Origin: Roseburia sp. 1XD42-34
GTDB lineage: Bacteria > Bacillota > Bacilli > Bacillales > Amphibacillaceae
Direction of reading: 5' to 3'
NCBI RefSeq assembly: GCF_009917385.1
Contig: NZ_QWLJ01000005.1
Coordinates: 62,001-126,000 of the forward strand
Length of the DNA: 64,000 nt
Below the pieces are notes generated by a model. The model was not told the DNA's origin and ran no database searches. It worked only from the letters and a program-made list of their open reading frames with translations. Below are positions 34,077 through 44,328 of this stretch, piece after piece; the first letter of the stretch is position 1; every line of letters begins with the position of its first letter. The translations under genes and the position numbers were made by a program.

Positions 34077-34769
34077 TTAGTTAATAATAACTTGCTTTAG
34101 TTGTTCTACTTTTGTTGGCTTCCATCCTTGTTCATCTACCCACGTTAAATAAACACGATAAATTTGTGAATTATCTTTATTAGAAATAGTCGCTTCTACT
34201 TTTTGCTGGTCTCCGCCGTTTCCTACCCAATGTGTAACCATGCTGCTCTCATCCAAGCCGGTAACCTCTGCAGCCGCTGTTGCTATTTCTTTTCTATCTT
34301 GTGAACCTTCATCATAATTGGTGGTATGCGGTCCTTCTTGTTCTGTTCCAATTGGCTTCCAATCGGCCGTATAAGCTTTTACGACATTATCATTCGAAGG
34401 CTCTACTTGTTCCGTTTCAACCGCTGCATTTCCTTCAGAGCCTGATTGCTCTTCATCTGAAGATTGTTTTTCATCTGCTTCTAATTCATTTTCCGCTGCT
34501 TTGTCTTTGTCATCATTTTCTTCGATTCTGGTGAATTGATCCTCATTTTCTCCATCTTCAGCTTCTGATGATTTTTCATCTGCTTCCGTTTGTGCATTAG
34601 GTTCCTGGCTGTCATCTTTTGCTGCATCCTCATCGTCCCCAAACAACCAAACTCCTAGCAGGATAATAAGTAAAACTGCACCTACAACAAGTAAAATTGA
34701 TATAGATTTTGTATTTTTTCTTCGTTTTTCAAATTTATCTACTCGGGAAACTCTATCAAAATCACTCAT
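34077..34769 (-). CDS. yrrS: YrrS family protein (DUF1510)
   Basis: Membrane protein of unknown role. 230 residues: a short basic N-terminus, one helix (SILLVVGAVLLIILLGVWLF), a long acidic low-complexity linker and a C-terminal domain (YTADWKPIGTEQEGPHTTNY ... YLTWVDEQGWKPTKVEQLKQ) that is the DUF1510 signature. The pbpI gene that accompanies yrrS in B. subtilis is not here; the gap to greA holds a repeat copy. Confidence 0.9.
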   Translation of the reverse strand: MSDFDRVSRVDKFEKRRKNTKSISILLVVGAVLLIILLGVWLFGDDEDAAKDDSQEPNAQTEADEKSSEAEDGENEDQFTRIEENDDKDKAAENELEADEKQSSDEEQSGSEGNAAVETEQVEPSNDNVVKAYTADWKPIGTEQEGPHTTNYDEGSQDRKEIATAAAEVTGLDESSMVTHWVGNGGDQQKVEATISNKDNSQIYRVYLTWVDEQGWKPTKVEQLKQVIIN

Positions 34770-35159
34770 TACTTCTGCCCTCCTATAATTACCCTACTAT
34801 CATATCATATTTACTATAAGAATTTATATGCTAAGTGTATAACAATTATTTTGCAAAATACAACTATCCATGTAATGACAGCATCTTGTTATTTTGAGAA
34901 ACCTGTCTGCAAAAATGAAGAATCAATTCGTATAGATTTCCCACGAATTTGCCCCCACCTTAATTTCCTTATCCCTATCAATGGTATGTAGTTTTCCTTG
35001 GTCCCCATTAAAAGACTTCATTCTTTAACTTAAAAAGAACAATCCTATCCACGTAGACATTATCTTAGGCGGACACTTTATCCATATTCTTGTAATATTC
35101 TTCTTTTCAGACGCACGGAGTATTTTTACATGCTTTTAACCATTACAGTTACAAAGGCT
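34770..35159. other. Intergenic region upstream of yrrS
   Basis: AT-rich, no gene recognised. It should hold the yrrS-mtnN promoter. In B. subtilis the penicillin-binding protein gene pbpI lies at this point; I see no trace of it. Confidence 0.45.
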
Positions 35160-35164
35160 TTTCA

Positions 35165-35352
35165 TTCGGAACAAAGGCGCAGAGCGCCCGGTTAGCAACG
35201 TAGCGACTGGAACGAAGCAACGAAAGTTTTAGGATTCATGCTCCTGCAACAGGAGTATGTCGACGCCTGAGCGGCAAGCCCGTTTTTAGTCGGCCTTCCT
35301 CTTAGCAACGAACGGATGAGGCCTTATCGGAGGGCGCGTTTCTAAAGTCCTT
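35165..35352 (+). repeat. Dispersed structured repeat, copy D (alternative left module)
   Basis: Begins GGAACAAAGGCGCAGAGCGC, the module also found at one end of copy A, with the small hairpin GGCGCAGAGCGCC. Then ATGCTCCTG-CAA-CAGGAGTAT, a nine-pair hairpin, and the right-hand module (GGCCTTCCTCTTAGCAACGA, GATGAGGCCTTATCGGAGGG). It is truncated after TTTCTAAAGTCC, where the greA terminator begins. Confidence 0.72.
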
Positions 35353-35353
35353 T

Positions 35354-35391
35354 CAAAAAAAGATAGCGAACTTAAGTTCACTATCTTTTTA
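35354..35391 (-). terminator. Terminator of greA
   Basis: On the minus strand AAAAAGATAGTGAACTT/AAGTTCGCTATCTTTTTTT, a long stem with one mismatch, eight bases after the greA stop. Confidence 0.85.
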
Positions 35392-35397
35392 ACCAGC

Positions 35398-35874
35398 TTA
35401 TTTTACGTCGATTATTTTAACATAAATTTCGCCACCAGGTGTCACTACAGAAACTTCAGAGCCAACTTCTTGCCCAATTAAGCTTTGGGCCATTGGTGAA
35501 TCATTTGAAATTTTACCCTCAAATGGATCTGCTTCTGCACTTCCAACAATGGTGTATGTTTCTTTATCCCCATCTGGAAGCTCCTGAAAAGTTACAGATT
35601 TACCCAGAGAAACCATATTGGGGTTTTGGTCATCATTTTCTATAATTACTGCATTACGAATCATTTTTTCCACTTGCGCAATGCGAGACTCAACAAAAGC
35701 CTGCTCGTCTTTTGCAGCATCATACTCAGAGTTTTCGGAAAGGTCCCCGAAATCTCGAGCTACTTTTATTCGTTCAACAACTTCTTGACGTCGTTCTGTT
35801 TTTAAATAATGCAATTCTTGTTCTAATTTTTCTTTCCCCTCTTGCGTCATATAATAACTTTTTTCTACAGCCAT
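35398..35874 (-). CDS. greA: Transcription elongation factor GreA
   Basis: Rescues backtracked RNA polymerase by stimulating transcript cleavage. I start at ATG 35874 ([20 protein letters not shown], 158 residues), eight bases after GGAG; a GTG at 35883 lies within that site. The coiled-coil arm has the acidic tip [15 protein letters not shown] (the catalytic D and E), and the C-terminal FKBP-like domain ends [12 protein letters not shown]. Length equals the family norm. Confidence 0.97.
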   Translation of the reverse strand: MAVEKSYYMTQEGKEKLEQELHYLKTERRQEVVERIKVARDFGDLSENSEYDAAKDEQAFVESRIAQVEKMIRNAVIIENDDQNPNMVSLGKSVTFQELPDGDKETYTIVGSAEADPFEGKISNDSPMAQSLIGQEVGSEVSVVTPGGEIYVKIIDVK

Positions 35875-36148
35875 TTTAAACACTCCTTCTTCTTACTTCA
35901 ATATATCGCTGCCATGCCAATTTTACTTGGCATGTATCATCTTTAGAATATGTTCAAAATCATGGTTCTGCTTTTGTACCTCACTGCGAAACATTCGCTA
36001 CATGATAGATTATTATTTATTTTTCATTAACCTTTTATTTTTGAACACATACTAACAGGAGCTCGAATGTAAGCGCTCCATTTTCTTAAAATATACTAAC
36101 CATTACTATGGCAGAATTCAAATGATTTTTCAATACTTTTATTGAAAT

Positions 36149-36781
36149 TTATTCTTTATGTTTAAGAAGTATATTTTCAATTTTGGTTGCCATGATGTCA
36201 ATAGCAACATGGTTTTGACCACCTTCAGGGATAATTATATCGGCATACCGCTTACTCGGTTCGATAAATTGCAAATGGGATGGTCTTACTTTATGAACAT
36301 ATTGTTCAATAACAGCATCCAGTGTTCTTCCACGTTCTTTAATATCTCTTATCAGTCTACGGATAATCCGTAAATCAGCATCTGTATCCACAAAAACTTT
36401 AATATCCATTAAATTACGCAGCCGCGGATCTTCAAGGATTAATATTCCTTCAAGAATGATCACATCTTTAGGCTCTACATGGATCACCTCTTGTGAGCGT
36501 GTGTGAAGTTTATAGTCATAAACAGGTTTGTTTATTTGCTGACCTTCTAATAAATCATTTAAATGCTGAACGAGCAATTCATTATCAAAAGCTAAGGGAT
36601 GGTCATAATTCGTATTTAGACGTTCTTCAAAAGGGAGATGACTTTGATCTTTATAATAATAATCTTGTTCAATAACTAAAATGGTTTGGTCTGAAAAGCG
36701 CTGGCAAATAGATCGTGTTACAGAGGTTTTTCCGCTTCCACTTCCTCCTGCTACGCCAATCACTACTGGTTGGTTATGCAT
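36149..36781 (-). CDS. udk: Uridine kinase
   Basis: Phosphorylates uridine and cytidine in pyrimidine salvage. 210 residues. The P-loop [16 protein letters not shown] is at about 10-25, followed by [29 protein letters not shown] and [16 protein letters not shown] precedes the start. It follows trmR by 17 bases. Confidence 0.96.
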   Translation of the reverse strand: MHNQPVVIGVAGGSGSGKTSVTRSICQRFSDQTILVIEQDYYYKDQSHLPFEERLNTNYDHPLAFDNELLVQHLNDLLEGQQINKPVYDYKLHTRSQEVIHVEPKDVIILEGILILEDPRLRNLMDIKVFVDTDADLRIIRRLIRDIKERGRTLDAVIEQYVHKVRPSHLQFIEPSKRYADIIIPEGGQNHVAIDIMATKIENILLKHKE

Positions 36782-36798
36782 CGATTGGTTACTCCCTT

Positions 36799-37437
36799 CT
36801 AACTATGTTTCATGCTAATCGCTATTCCGTCCCCTATAGGCACTATAGACGTTGTAAATAATGGATGTTGCATGAGCCAATGATTATAATCATTTATCTT
36901 TTCCACCATTTTCTTATATCTGGATGGAGCTATATGTGGCTGGGCGACATATCCACGAAATAAAACATTATCTGTAATGATGATGCCTTCATTTGCTAAT
37001 AAAGGGGTAACAAGTTCGAAAAAACGACGATACTGGCTTTTGGCAGCGTCGATGAATATTACATCAAAAAATGCTTCGTTTTGCAAGTTTTTTAGCATTT
37101 CCAAAGCATCTCCCAATAGGATTTTTATCTGTTTTTCAGCACCAAGGGTACGTATATTCAGTATTGCTTCTTGATATCTTTGTTCGTCTCTTTCCATGGT
37201 AACAATCTCTGCATCAGGTGCAGCTTCAAGCATTCTTAGAGCAGAGTATCCGATAGCTGTACCAATCTCTAATATCCGTTTAGGTTGTTTTAATCGAATT
37301 ATCTGTTGGACAAAGTGCATGCTCACTGGCTCCATAATGGGCACGCGGTCTTTTTTCGCCCCCTGCTCAATTAGGTCTATAAAAGAAGTTCGTTTTGGAA
37401 TCATATTTACTAAGTAATCCATACTATTGTCTTTCAT
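36799..37437 (-). CDS. trmR: tRNA 5-hydroxyuridine methyltransferase (YrrM/TrmR type)
   Basis: Class I O-methyltransferase. The B. subtilis homologue YrrM (TrmR) methylates 5-hydroxyuridine-34 of tRNA. 212 residues from ATG 37437, chosen because AAGGAG is six bases away; ATG 37452 lies inside that site. [20 protein letters not shown] binds [19 protein letters not shown] and [13 protein letters not shown] bind the metal and substrate. Its usual partners yrrN and yrrO (U32 peptidase-like hydroxylases) are not beside it. Confidence 0.9.
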   Translation of the reverse strand: MKDNSMDYLVNMIPKRTSFIDLIEQGAKKDRVPIMEPVSMHFVQQIIRLKQPKRILEIGTAIGYSALRMLEAAPDAEIVTMERDEQRYQEAILNIRTLGAEKQIKILLGDALEMLKNLQNEAFFDVIFIDAAKSQYRRFFELVTPLLANEGIIITDNVLFRGYVAQPHIAPSRYKKMVEKINDYNHWLMQHPLFTTSIVPIGDGIAISMKHS

Positions 37438-37470
37438 CATGATCTCCTTCATATTCTGTAAACTGGAGTA

Positions 37471-37499
37471 ATCCCCCTTTCAAATAGATCGGGGGATAA
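37471..37499 (-). other. Hairpin between mltG and trmR
   Basis: ATCCCCC and GGGGGAT pair around a 12-15-base loop. No T-run follows, so it may modulate rather than end transcription from mltG into trmR. Confidence 0.4.
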
Positions 37500-37511
37500 A
37501 AAAGGTTGGAT

Positions 37512-38627
37512 TTAATTGATATGTTTTTGCTTATTCTTATTATGCTGTTCCAATGTTTCTGCATAATATATGTTCCCATTTTTATCATGCAAGAAATATA
37601 GATAGTCTGACTCTTCAGGTTCAAGCGCAGCTACTAGGGAGTTCTCTGAGAAATTCCCAATTGGACCGACAGGGAGCCCTTCTACATAATACGTATTGTA
37701 AGGAGATTCAATTTCTAAATCTTCATAAAGGACACGTTTTTTATGCTTTCCTTGTGCATATAATACAGTAGGGTCAGTTTGAAGCTTCATCCCCTCTTCA
37801 AGACGATTGGCAAATACCCCAGCAATTTTCTTGCGTTGATCTTTTGCACCAGATTCTTTTTCAATAACAGAAGCAAATGTTACAGCTTCATGGACAGTAT
37901 AATCTTTTTGTTTGATTTCATCCAAATATTTGGATAGTACGCTTTCGGTCTTTTTCATCATTTCATCGACAACTGTCTCAACACTCGGTTTTTCTTCAAA
38001 AAATTCATACGTAGCAGCAAACAGATAACCTTCTAGTGGTGTGCGTATCTCTGGATTTAATATATCCTCTGACAATATGGAAGGATAACGCTCCATCAAT
38101 GTATGAATATAGTCCGGATCGTTTACTTTTTTAAGAAACTCTTCTTTTGTAAAAGGCAATTGCTTTGCATATATTTCTGCTAATTCATCGATTGTTTTTC
38201 CTTCAGGTATGGTAACGGTATGTACAGGCTCTGCCATTAACTTACCACTTTTTAATGAATCGACAACCTCACTTAATTCCATCGCAGGGCTAAACGTATA
38301 GTCTCCGGCCTGGAAATTCGAATCATTGTTAAATTTAATGTAAAAGCGAAATACAAGCGCATTCTTAACCACACCATTCTCTTCCAATATATTTGCAATA
38401 TTAGAAGAGGAGGAACCGATTGGTATCGTTACTTTAATTTCTTCATTACTATTAGGATTAACTGGCTCTAAAGCAGATTTAACATATAAGTAACCTGAAA
38501 TAACTCCAATTACTAATATAATCAGTAGCGTAATAATAATAATTGCTACAAATTTGCGAACAGTTTTGGCTTCTTCACTGCGAGCCATGAGGTTGTCCCT
38601 AAATTTACTATTTTTCTGCTTGGACAT
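37512..38627 (-). CDS. mltG: Endolytic transglycosylase MltG
   Basis: Membrane lytic transglycosylase that cuts nascent glycan strands and sets their length. 371 residues: cytoplasmic N-terminus, one helix (VAIIIITLLIILVIGVISGY, about 26-48), a LysM-like region (IPIGSSSSNIANILEENGVV) and the YceG domain with the catalytic glutamate in ASVIEKESG and the LEGYLFAATYEF and VEGLPVGPIGNFS motifs. GAGGAGGGAAG precedes the start. Confidence 0.95.
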   Translation of the reverse strand: MSKQKNSKFRDNLMARSEEAKTVRKFVAIIIITLLIILVIGVISGYLYVKSALEPVNPNSNEEIKVTIPIGSSSSNIANILEENGVVKNALVFRFYIKFNNDSNFQAGDYTFSPAMELSEVVDSLKSGKLMAEPVHTVTIPEGKTIDELAEIYAKQLPFTKEEFLKKVNDPDYIHTLMERYPSILSEDILNPEIRTPLEGYLFAATYEFFEEKPSVETVVDEMMKKTESVLSKYLDEIKQKDYTVHEAVTFASVIEKESGAKDQRKKIAGVFANRLEEGMKLQTDPTVLYAQGKHKKRVLYEDLEIESPYNTYYVEGLPVGPIGNFSENSLVAALEPEESDYLYFLHDKNGNIYYAETLEQHNKNKQKHIN

Positions 38628-38692
38628 CTATCTTCCCTCCTCATCCGCTATATTATACTAAAACTTGCTAATGGATGCCATCATTTTTATAA

Positions 38693-38730
38693 AAAAGAAA
38701 AAAGCTAACGTCAAAATATGACATTAGCTT
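38693..38730 (-). terminator. Terminator after yrzB
   Basis: On the minus strand AAGCTAATGTCA and TGACGTTAGCTT pair over 12 positions with one G-U, followed by TTTTTTC. It separates the ireB-yrrK-yrzB transcript from mltG. Confidence 0.8.
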
Positions 38731-38750
38731 ATAAATTTTTTACATTCTTA

Positions 38751-39032
38751 TTACGCTTCATTTTCCTGTTCTGCTAACGTGTTTAACATTTCTTCAACGA
38801 TTTCCCACTCTTCGTCTGATTCAATTGGGAACAGGGATAAATCATCCTCATCCTTTTCCTCATATCGAAATGCATAAACTTCCACTTCTTCTTCCTCAGA
38901 TTGTTCAACAGGGGTTACAGCAATGTACGATTGGTTCATGTCATCCACATCAAATGTAAATAAAACCTCAAAAAGATGCTCTTCCCCGTTCTCATCAGGA
39001 ATAATAATTCGTTCTTTTTCTTCTAGTGCCAT
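38751..39032 (-). CDS. yrzB: YrzB family protein (DUF1292)
   Basis: 93-residue acidic protein. ERIIIPDENGEEHLFEVLFT, SYIAVTPVE and EVYAFRYEE are typical DUF1292 blocks, and the tail is rich in glutamate and aspartate. Function unknown. It lies 12 bases after yrrK in the conserved ireB-yrrK-yrzB trio. Confidence 0.92.
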   Translation of the reverse strand: MALEEKERIIIPDENGEEHLFEVLFTFDVDDMNQSYIAVTPVEQSEEEEVEVYAFRYEEKDEDDLSLFPIESDEEWEIVEEMLNTLAEQENEA

Positions 39033-39044
39033 TGTTCCACTCCT

Positions 39045-39458
39045 TTATTTTTGGTCGAGGTAACCTTGTAAAATCATGACAGCTGCCATTTTATCAACGA
39101 CTTGCTTGCGCTTTTTTCTGCTAACATCTGCTTCTAACAATACTCTTTCAGCAGCCATTGTTGTTAAACGCTCATCCCAAAGTTCTGCGGGGATTTTTAG
39201 TTTTTTTTCAATATGTTTTGCAAAGGTGATCGATGCTTCCCCGCGCTCACCAATCGTTCCATTCATATTTTTCGGTAACCCGACAATAGCTTTCCCCACT
39301 TCATGCTCGGTTATGATTTTTGTTAAAGCTTCATCAGCAGAAGTTAAATCATTTTCATTCCACTTAATAGTAGTAATCCCCTGCGCGGTCCAACCTAAAG
39401 CGTCACTAACAGCAACACCAATTGTTTTGGACCCTACATCCAGTCCCATTATTTTCAT
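39045..39458 (-). CDS. yrrK: YqgF/RuvX-type Holliday junction resolvase homologue
   Basis: RNase H-fold nuclease; proposed in Holliday junction resolution and pre-16S rRNA processing. 137 residues. [20 protein letters not shown] carries the first acidic residue, [18 protein letters not shown] and [14 protein letters not shown] the others. It overlaps ireB by four bases. Confidence 0.95.
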   Translation of the reverse strand: MKIMGLDVGSKTIGVAVSDALGWTAQGITTIKWNENDLTSADEALTKIITEHEVGKAIVGLPKNMNGTIGERGEASITFAKHIEKKLKIPAELWDERLTTMAAERVLLEADVSRKKRKQVVDKMAAVMILQGYLDQK

Positions 39459-39724
39459 TTGTCCTCCTGCTGCTGCTCTAAATAAAATTTAACCAGCTCT
39501 TCAATAACCTCATCGCGCTCCATTTTTCGAATTAAATTACGCGCGTTGTTATACCTTGGGATATAGGCAGGGTCTCCGGACAGCAAATAACCAACAATTT
39601 GGTTTATTGGGTTATAACCCTTTTCTTGTAGAGCTCCATGTACTTTAAAAAGTATTTCTTTAATATCCTTATCAAAAGGTTCTTCCGAAAAATTAAATTT
39701 CATAGTTTTGTCAATTGAACTCAT
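39455..39724 (-). CDS. ireB: IreB family regulatory phosphoprotein
   Basis: Small protein named for its role as a Ser/Thr kinase substrate in Enterococcus. 89 residues. [40 protein letters not shown] and [19 protein letters not shown] are complete family motifs. First gene of ireB-yrrK-yrzB, downstream of alaS. Confidence 0.95.
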   Translation of the reverse strand: MSSIDKTMKFNFSEEPFDKDIKEILFKVHGALQEKGYNPINQIVGYLLSGDPAYIPRYNNARNLIRKMERDEVIEELVKFYLEQQQEDK

Positions 39725-39843
39725 TATGACACCTCGATTTTGGAATCATTATCTAGGAATACGAAATTATCCGATATGCTTCTTCTATTATAGTAACATG
39801 TTTAAACGATGAATTATATCTTTTTTAGATCTGTAACCACAAT

Positions 39844-42486
39844 TTAATGGTTTCGTTTCTCTTCGATGTAAAGCTTTGCTACATGTAATGCTTCCGCTAT
39901 TCTAGATGGGTCTTTTCCGCCAGCCTGTGCCATATCAGGTCGGCCTCCTCCCCCTCCACCACAAGCCTGTGCAGCTTTCTTAATCAGACGTCCAGCGTGG
40001 TATCCTTTCTCAATTAAGTCTTTGGAAACACCTGCTGCTAATTGTACTTTATTATTATTTTCCATCGCTAATAGAATCATACCTGAATCAAGTTTTTGCT
40101 TTAATTCATCTACCATATTCCGTAATTGATTCATATCTTGCACTTCTACTTTTTTAGCTAATACTTGGACTCCGTCTATCGTTTCAACTTCTTCAAGCAT
40201 AGTAGCTGTTTCCTTATTTGCTAATTTTGCTTGCAGGGATTCCCTTTCTTTTTGTAGCTGTTTTATCTCGTGATACAGTGTCTCAATTTTTTCAGGCACT
40301 GATTCGTCTTTTGCTTTGACTAATTGTGCCGCTTGTTGTAGTAACCCTAATTTACCTGTTATAAATTCATATGCCTGTTTACTCGTCACCGCTTCAATTC
40401 TTCTTGTGCCAGCCCCTATTCCGCTCTCTGTAACAATTTTAAACAAGCCAATTTCAGATGTGTTTACAACATGGCAACCGCCACATAATTCAATACTATA
40501 ATCGCTGATTTGCACAACACGAACGATATCGTCATATTTTTCACCAAAAAGGGCAGTTGCTCCCATTTTTTTCGCTTTTTCCAGGTTCTCGGTTTTAATC
40601 TGTAATGGAATAGCTTGCCATATTTTCTCATTTACCAGTAATTCAATTTGCGCTAATTCTTGTTTGGATACAGCTTGGTAATGGGAAAAATCAAAGCGTA
40701 ACCGTTCTGGAGCTACTAACGAACCAGCTTGGTTAACATGCTCTCCAATAACATCCTTTAATGCTTGATGTAATAGATGCGTCGCCGTATGGTTCTTGAC
40801 AATAAACGATCTTTTGGCTTTATCAACTCTTGCCGTAACCATTTCTCCAACTGAAATACTGCCCTTTTCAATTAGAACGCGATGCACATGCTGCCCTTTC
40901 GGTGATTTTTGTACATCTTTTACTTGTCCAGCCGCATACTCCGTGTGGATGGTTCCTTGGTCGGCAATTTGTCCACCACTTTCTGCATAGAACGGGGTTT
41001 GATGTAGAAACAGATACACTTCTTCTCCAGCGTTTGCTTGTTTCACTTGCTGCTCATCTTTTATGATTGCTGCAACAGTCGCATCTTGTTCCGTATTTGT
41101 ATAACCTACAAATTCACTTGCTACATCAATTTCTGCTATCGCACCTCCTTGTACCTGCATGGAATCTACTTTTTGTCGTGCTTTTCGTGCTCGTTCACGT
41201 TGCTTATCCATTTCTGCCTGAAAGCCAGCTTCATCAATAGAAAATCCTTGTGCTTGGACGTATTCTTCGGTCAGCTCCTTAGGAAATCCATACGTATCAT
41301 ATAAGCGAAACACTTCATAACCAGGAAAAATCGAGCTTCCTCGTTGTTTTTCACGGTTCATGATAGTTGTTAAAATATCCAATCCATCATGCAACGTTTC
41401 ATGAAATTTTTCCTCTTCTGCCTTAACCATATTTCTAATAAAATCTTTCTTTTCCACCACTTGAACGTAAAAATCCTGCATAATGTCAGCTACCACATCC
41501 ACAAGTACATACATAAATGGCTTTTCAATACCAATCTCTTTAGCAAAGCGAACCGCTCTACGAATTAAACGACGGAGAACATAGCCCCTCCCCTCATTAG
41601 ACGGAACCGCACCATCACCAATGGCAAAGCTAACGGTACGTATATGATCTGCAATTACTTTAAACGCGGTATCCGTTGATGAACTGCCCCCATACTTAAC
41701 AGATGCTAACGTTTCCGTCTTCTTTATAATCGGCATAAATAGATCCGTTTCAAAGTTGGTCGGAACATCTTGAATGACAGATACCATTCTTTCGAGACCT
41801 AAACCAGTATCAATATTTTTTTTAGGTAGAGGTGTATATGTATCATCGGGATTATGGTTAAATTGTGAGAATACAAGGTTCCATATTTCAAGGTAGCGAT
41901 CGTTTTCTCCTCCAGGATAAAGCTCTGGATCGTTTGGATTATTGCCATATTTTTCACCACGGTCGTAAAATATTTCGGTGTTTGGTCCACTTGGTCCTTC
42001 GCCGATATCCCAAAAATTTTCTTCTAAACGGATAATCCGCTCTTTTGGCAAGCCAATAGTATGAAGCCAAATATCATAAGCCTCATCGTCTTCAGGATGC
42101 ACAGTAACGGATAAACGGTCTTCTCCAAATCCAATCCAATGCTCGCTCGTTAGAAACTCCCATGCCCACTCGATTGCTTCTTGCTTAAAATAATCGCCAA
42201 TGGAAAAATTTCCAAGCATTTCAAAGAACGTATGATGACGTGCTGTAAAACCTACATTCTCAATATCATTTGTTCGAATTGATTTTTGCGCATTTACAAT
42301 TCTTGGATTTTCTGGAATTACCCTTCCATCAAAATATTTTTTTAATGTAGCGACACCGCTATTAATCCATAATAGTGTCGGATCATCTTTTGGTACAAGT
42401 GATGCGCTTGGTTCGACTCGATGGCCCTTTTCCTTAAAAAAATCTAGAAACATTTGCCTTACTTCTGCTGACGTCAGTTGTTTCAT
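39844..42486 (-). CDS. alaS: Alanyl-tRNA synthetase
   Basis: Charges tRNA-Ala and edits mischarged Ser and Gly. 880 residues. N-terminal class II catalytic core ([41 protein letters not shown]), editing domain with [16 protein letters not shown] and CGGCHV zinc ligands, and the C-terminal DHHA1 domain with [16 protein letters not shown]. Expression is controlled by the T-box leader just upstream. Confidence 0.98.
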   Translation of the reverse strand: MKQLTSAEVRQMFLDFFKEKGHRVEPSASLVPKDDPTLLWINSGVATLKKYFDGRVIPENPRIVNAQKSIRTNDIENVGFTARHHTFFEMLGNFSIGDYFKQEAIEWAWEFLTSEHWIGFGEDRLSVTVHPEDDEAYDIWLHTIGLPKERIIRLEENFWDIGEGPSGPNTEIFYDRGEKYGNNPNDPELYPGGENDRYLEIWNLVFSQFNHNPDDTYTPLPKKNIDTGLGLERMVSVIQDVPTNFETDLFMPIIKKTETLASVKYGGSSSTDTAFKVIADHIRTVSFAIGDGAVPSNEGRGYVLRRLIRRAVRFAKEIGIEKPFMYVLVDVVADIMQDFYVQVVEKKDFIRNMVKAEEEKFHETLHDGLDILTTIMNREKQRGSSIFPGYEVFRLYDTYGFPKELTEEYVQAQGFSIDEAGFQAEMDKQRERARKARQKVDSMQVQGGAIAEIDVASEFVGYTNTEQDATVAAIIKDEQQVKQANAGEEVYLFLHQTPFYAESGGQIADQGTIHTEYAAGQVKDVQKSPKGQHVHRVLIEKGSISVGEMVTARVDKAKRSFIVKNHTATHLLHQALKDVIGEHVNQAGSLVAPERLRFDFSHYQAVSKQELAQIELLVNEKIWQAIPLQIKTENLEKAKKMGATALFGEKYDDIVRVVQISDYSIELCGGCHVVNTSEIGLFKIVTESGIGAGTRRIEAVTSKQAYEFITGKLGLLQQAAQLVKAKDESVPEKIETLYHEIKQLQKERESLQAKLANKETATMLEEVETIDGVQVLAKKVEVQDMNQLRNMVDELKQKLDSGMILLAMENNNKVQLAAGVSKDLIEKGYHAGRLIKKAAQACGGGGGGRPDMAQAGGKDPSRIAEALHVAKLYIEEKRNH

Positions 42487-42626
42487 TAGCTTTTCCTCCT
42501 ATACATTTATGAAAAAATTCTGTTTACTTGTCAGTTCTGGAAAACAGTACTATGTAGACACAACAGTTTTAAAGAAGGTTATCAGAATGGTACTTCTGTT
42601 GCGCTTTTAAAATTCAGTTATAGAAT

Positions 42627-42873
42627 AAAAAAATCCCCTCTCTGCAATTGCAGGGACGAGATTGATCGCGGTACCACCCTTATTATGAATACAGTTGTAT
42701 TCATCACCTTGTAGTTGATAACGGTATCCAAACCGGCGGGAATGAACCGCACTCCAGAACAGCTTTCCATGATGTGAACTTTAGGGTTTCTTACAGCCAA
42801 AGGAATCCCTTCTCTACAAAAGCACGTATCATGTACTCAGAACCTTCAACGCTTTTTAATTATAACCTTGTTA
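42627..42873 (-). promoter_or_regulatory. T-box leader of alaS, Ala specifier GCU
   Basis: The antiterminator sequence AGGGTGGTACCGCG is at 42667-42680, followed by a terminator ending in seven T at 42627-42633. In stem I GGAAA-GCT-GTTCTGGAG places the specifier GCT at 42761-42763, an alanine codon, matching the downstream gene. Uncharged tRNA-Ala should promote read-through. Confidence 0.93.
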
Positions 42874-42879
42874 TGCGCT

Positions 42880-42909
42880 ATTATAGAATAATGCGTATAT
42901 GAATGTCAA
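42880..42909 (-). promoter_or_regulatory. Sigma-A promoter of alaS
   Basis: TTGACA (42904-42909) and TATAAT (42880-42885), both perfect, with an 18-base spacer on the minus strand. It lies at the start of the T-box leader and overlaps the 3' end of yrrI. Confidence 0.9.
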
Positions 42910-44016
42910 TTAAGATGGAGCAGAATCTTTTGGATGCTTGGATTTAGCGTAATATTCCCTCCATATTAAGAGATGCTGCACGATAACTTTTAGAATAGTC
43001 ATTAACGGAACCGCAATAACCATCCCAATAACTCCAAAGAGTTGTCCACCTAACAGTAATGCAAAAATAATCGCTGCCGGGTGAATATTTATGCTTTTAC
43101 CCACAATATAAGGGGACAGCAGATTACTTTCAATCAATTGAATCGCAAATACAGATAGAATGACAAAAAAGACGAGTTTACCGGAGACAGTAAAGCCAAT
43201 TGCCACTGCTGGTACCGCTCCAATAATCGGCCCAAAATAAGGGATTAGGTTTGTGATTGCCATTAGAATTGCTAATATTAATGCAAACTCAAGTTGCAAT
43301 AAGAATTTAAAAACGATAAATGAAGTAAGACCTACAAACGCACAAACGATAAATTGACCGCGTATATAATTCCCTAAATTCTCATCAATTGCATGCCAAA
43401 TTTGACTGGCAGTTATTCGATACTTTACTGGAATCAAACGTTTACTAACTGCTTTTAATTTGTCATAGTCTTTCAAAAAGTAAAAAACGAGTACAGGAAT
43501 AACCGTTAAGAATATGATGAAATCAAATACTTTAGTAAATCCATTCATCAATCGTTCTAATAATCGATCTAATGCATTTTCGGTTCGTATCAGCAATTGA
43601 TCAAACTTATCATGTACATTTTCTGGTAAAAAGGATGTATATTCATACATCTGATAAATTGTTTTTTCATACATATTCATTAATTGCGGAAACTGTTCAT
43701 TTAAATCTCTCACCTGAACGACGACCATTGGATATATACGATAAATAAAATACGCCGTTAAACCAAAAAAGAGCAGATAAATGATTAAAATTGCTACCCC
43801 TTTAGGGATACGATATTGGTGAATCATCTGTACAATGGGGTATAGTAAATAGGCAATTAAACAGGAGATAAGAAAGGGCGCAGATACATGCCATAATAAG
43901 GAAAATACCGCTTTATAAACAGGAAATAGTTTAACCATTAAATAGAAAAACAGAAATAGTAGTATGCCAATTAATAGGAAATAGAGGAAGTTTAAGCTTT
44001 GTCCATTTTTAAACAT
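42910..44016 (-). CDS. yrrI: AI-2E family transporter-like membrane protein
   Basis: 368 residues, eight predicted helices of the AI-2E (PerM) type. Helices at both ends flank a soluble central loop (RDLNEQFPQLMNMYEKTIYQ). GNYIRGQFIVCAFVGLTSF and ITNLIPYFGPIIGAVPAVAIG and INIHPAAIIFALLLGGQLFG are family signatures. Substrate unknown. In B. subtilis yrrI is also next to alaS. Its last codons abut the alaS -35 box. Confidence 0.92.
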   Translation of the reverse strand: MFKNGQSLNFLYFLLIGILLFLFFYLMVKLFPVYKAVFSLLWHVSAPFLISCLIAYLLYPIVQMIHQYRIPKGVAILIIYLLFFGLTAYFIYRIYPMVVVQVRDLNEQFPQLMNMYEKTIYQMYEYTSFLPENVHDKFDQLLIRTENALDRLLERLMNGFTKVFDFIIFLTVIPVLVFYFLKDYDKLKAVSKRLIPVKYRITASQIWHAIDENLGNYIRGQFIVCAFVGLTSFIVFKFLLQLEFALILAILMAITNLIPYFGPIIGAVPAVAIGFTVSGKLVFFVILSVFAIQLIESNLLSPYIVGKSINIHPAAIIFALLLGGQLFGVIGMVIAVPLMTILKVIVQHLLIWREYYAKSKHPKDSAPS

Positions 44017-44054
44017 AGCTTACCACCCTCCAAAGGGAAACTGCAAACACTATG

Positions 44055-44249
44055 TTATCCATTTCCATACAAGCTTCTTTCTTCCTCATTGAATAAATCA
44101 TTGAGCGAGCTTAATGACCCATCTGCCTCCACTTGATGTAAAAGTAATGTATTATTATCTACCGTCATTTCCACAAAACATGTCCAACAATAATATTGTC
44201 GGTTGCCAATTTTACCAATATCTTTCCCCTGACAGTTCGGGCATCGCAT
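44055..44249 (-). CDS. yrzR: YrzR-like zinc-ribbon protein
   Basis: 64 residues from ATG 44249 (MRCPNCQGKDIGKIGNRQYY), ten bases after AAGGAG. Two CxxC pairs, CPNC and CWTC, form a zinc ribbon; the tail VEADGSLSSLNDLFNEEERS is typical. Role unknown. The place between recD2 and yrrI agrees with B. subtilis yrzR as I recall it. A longer in-frame start at 44297 has no ribosome site. Confidence 0.75.
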   Translation of the reverse strand: MRCPNCQGKDIGKIGNRQYYCWTCFVEMTVDNNTLLLHQVEADGSLSSLNDLFNEEERSLYGNG

Positions 44250-44328
44250 GATGTCAATACTCCTTCTTATTTTCACTTGAATTTTAGTTATCATCATGCT
44301 AACCCATTTTCACTAAAAATATACGCTC

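Noticed and set aside
42618..42800. 60-codon minus-strand frame upstream of alaS
   Set aside because: Coincides with the alaS T-box leader.
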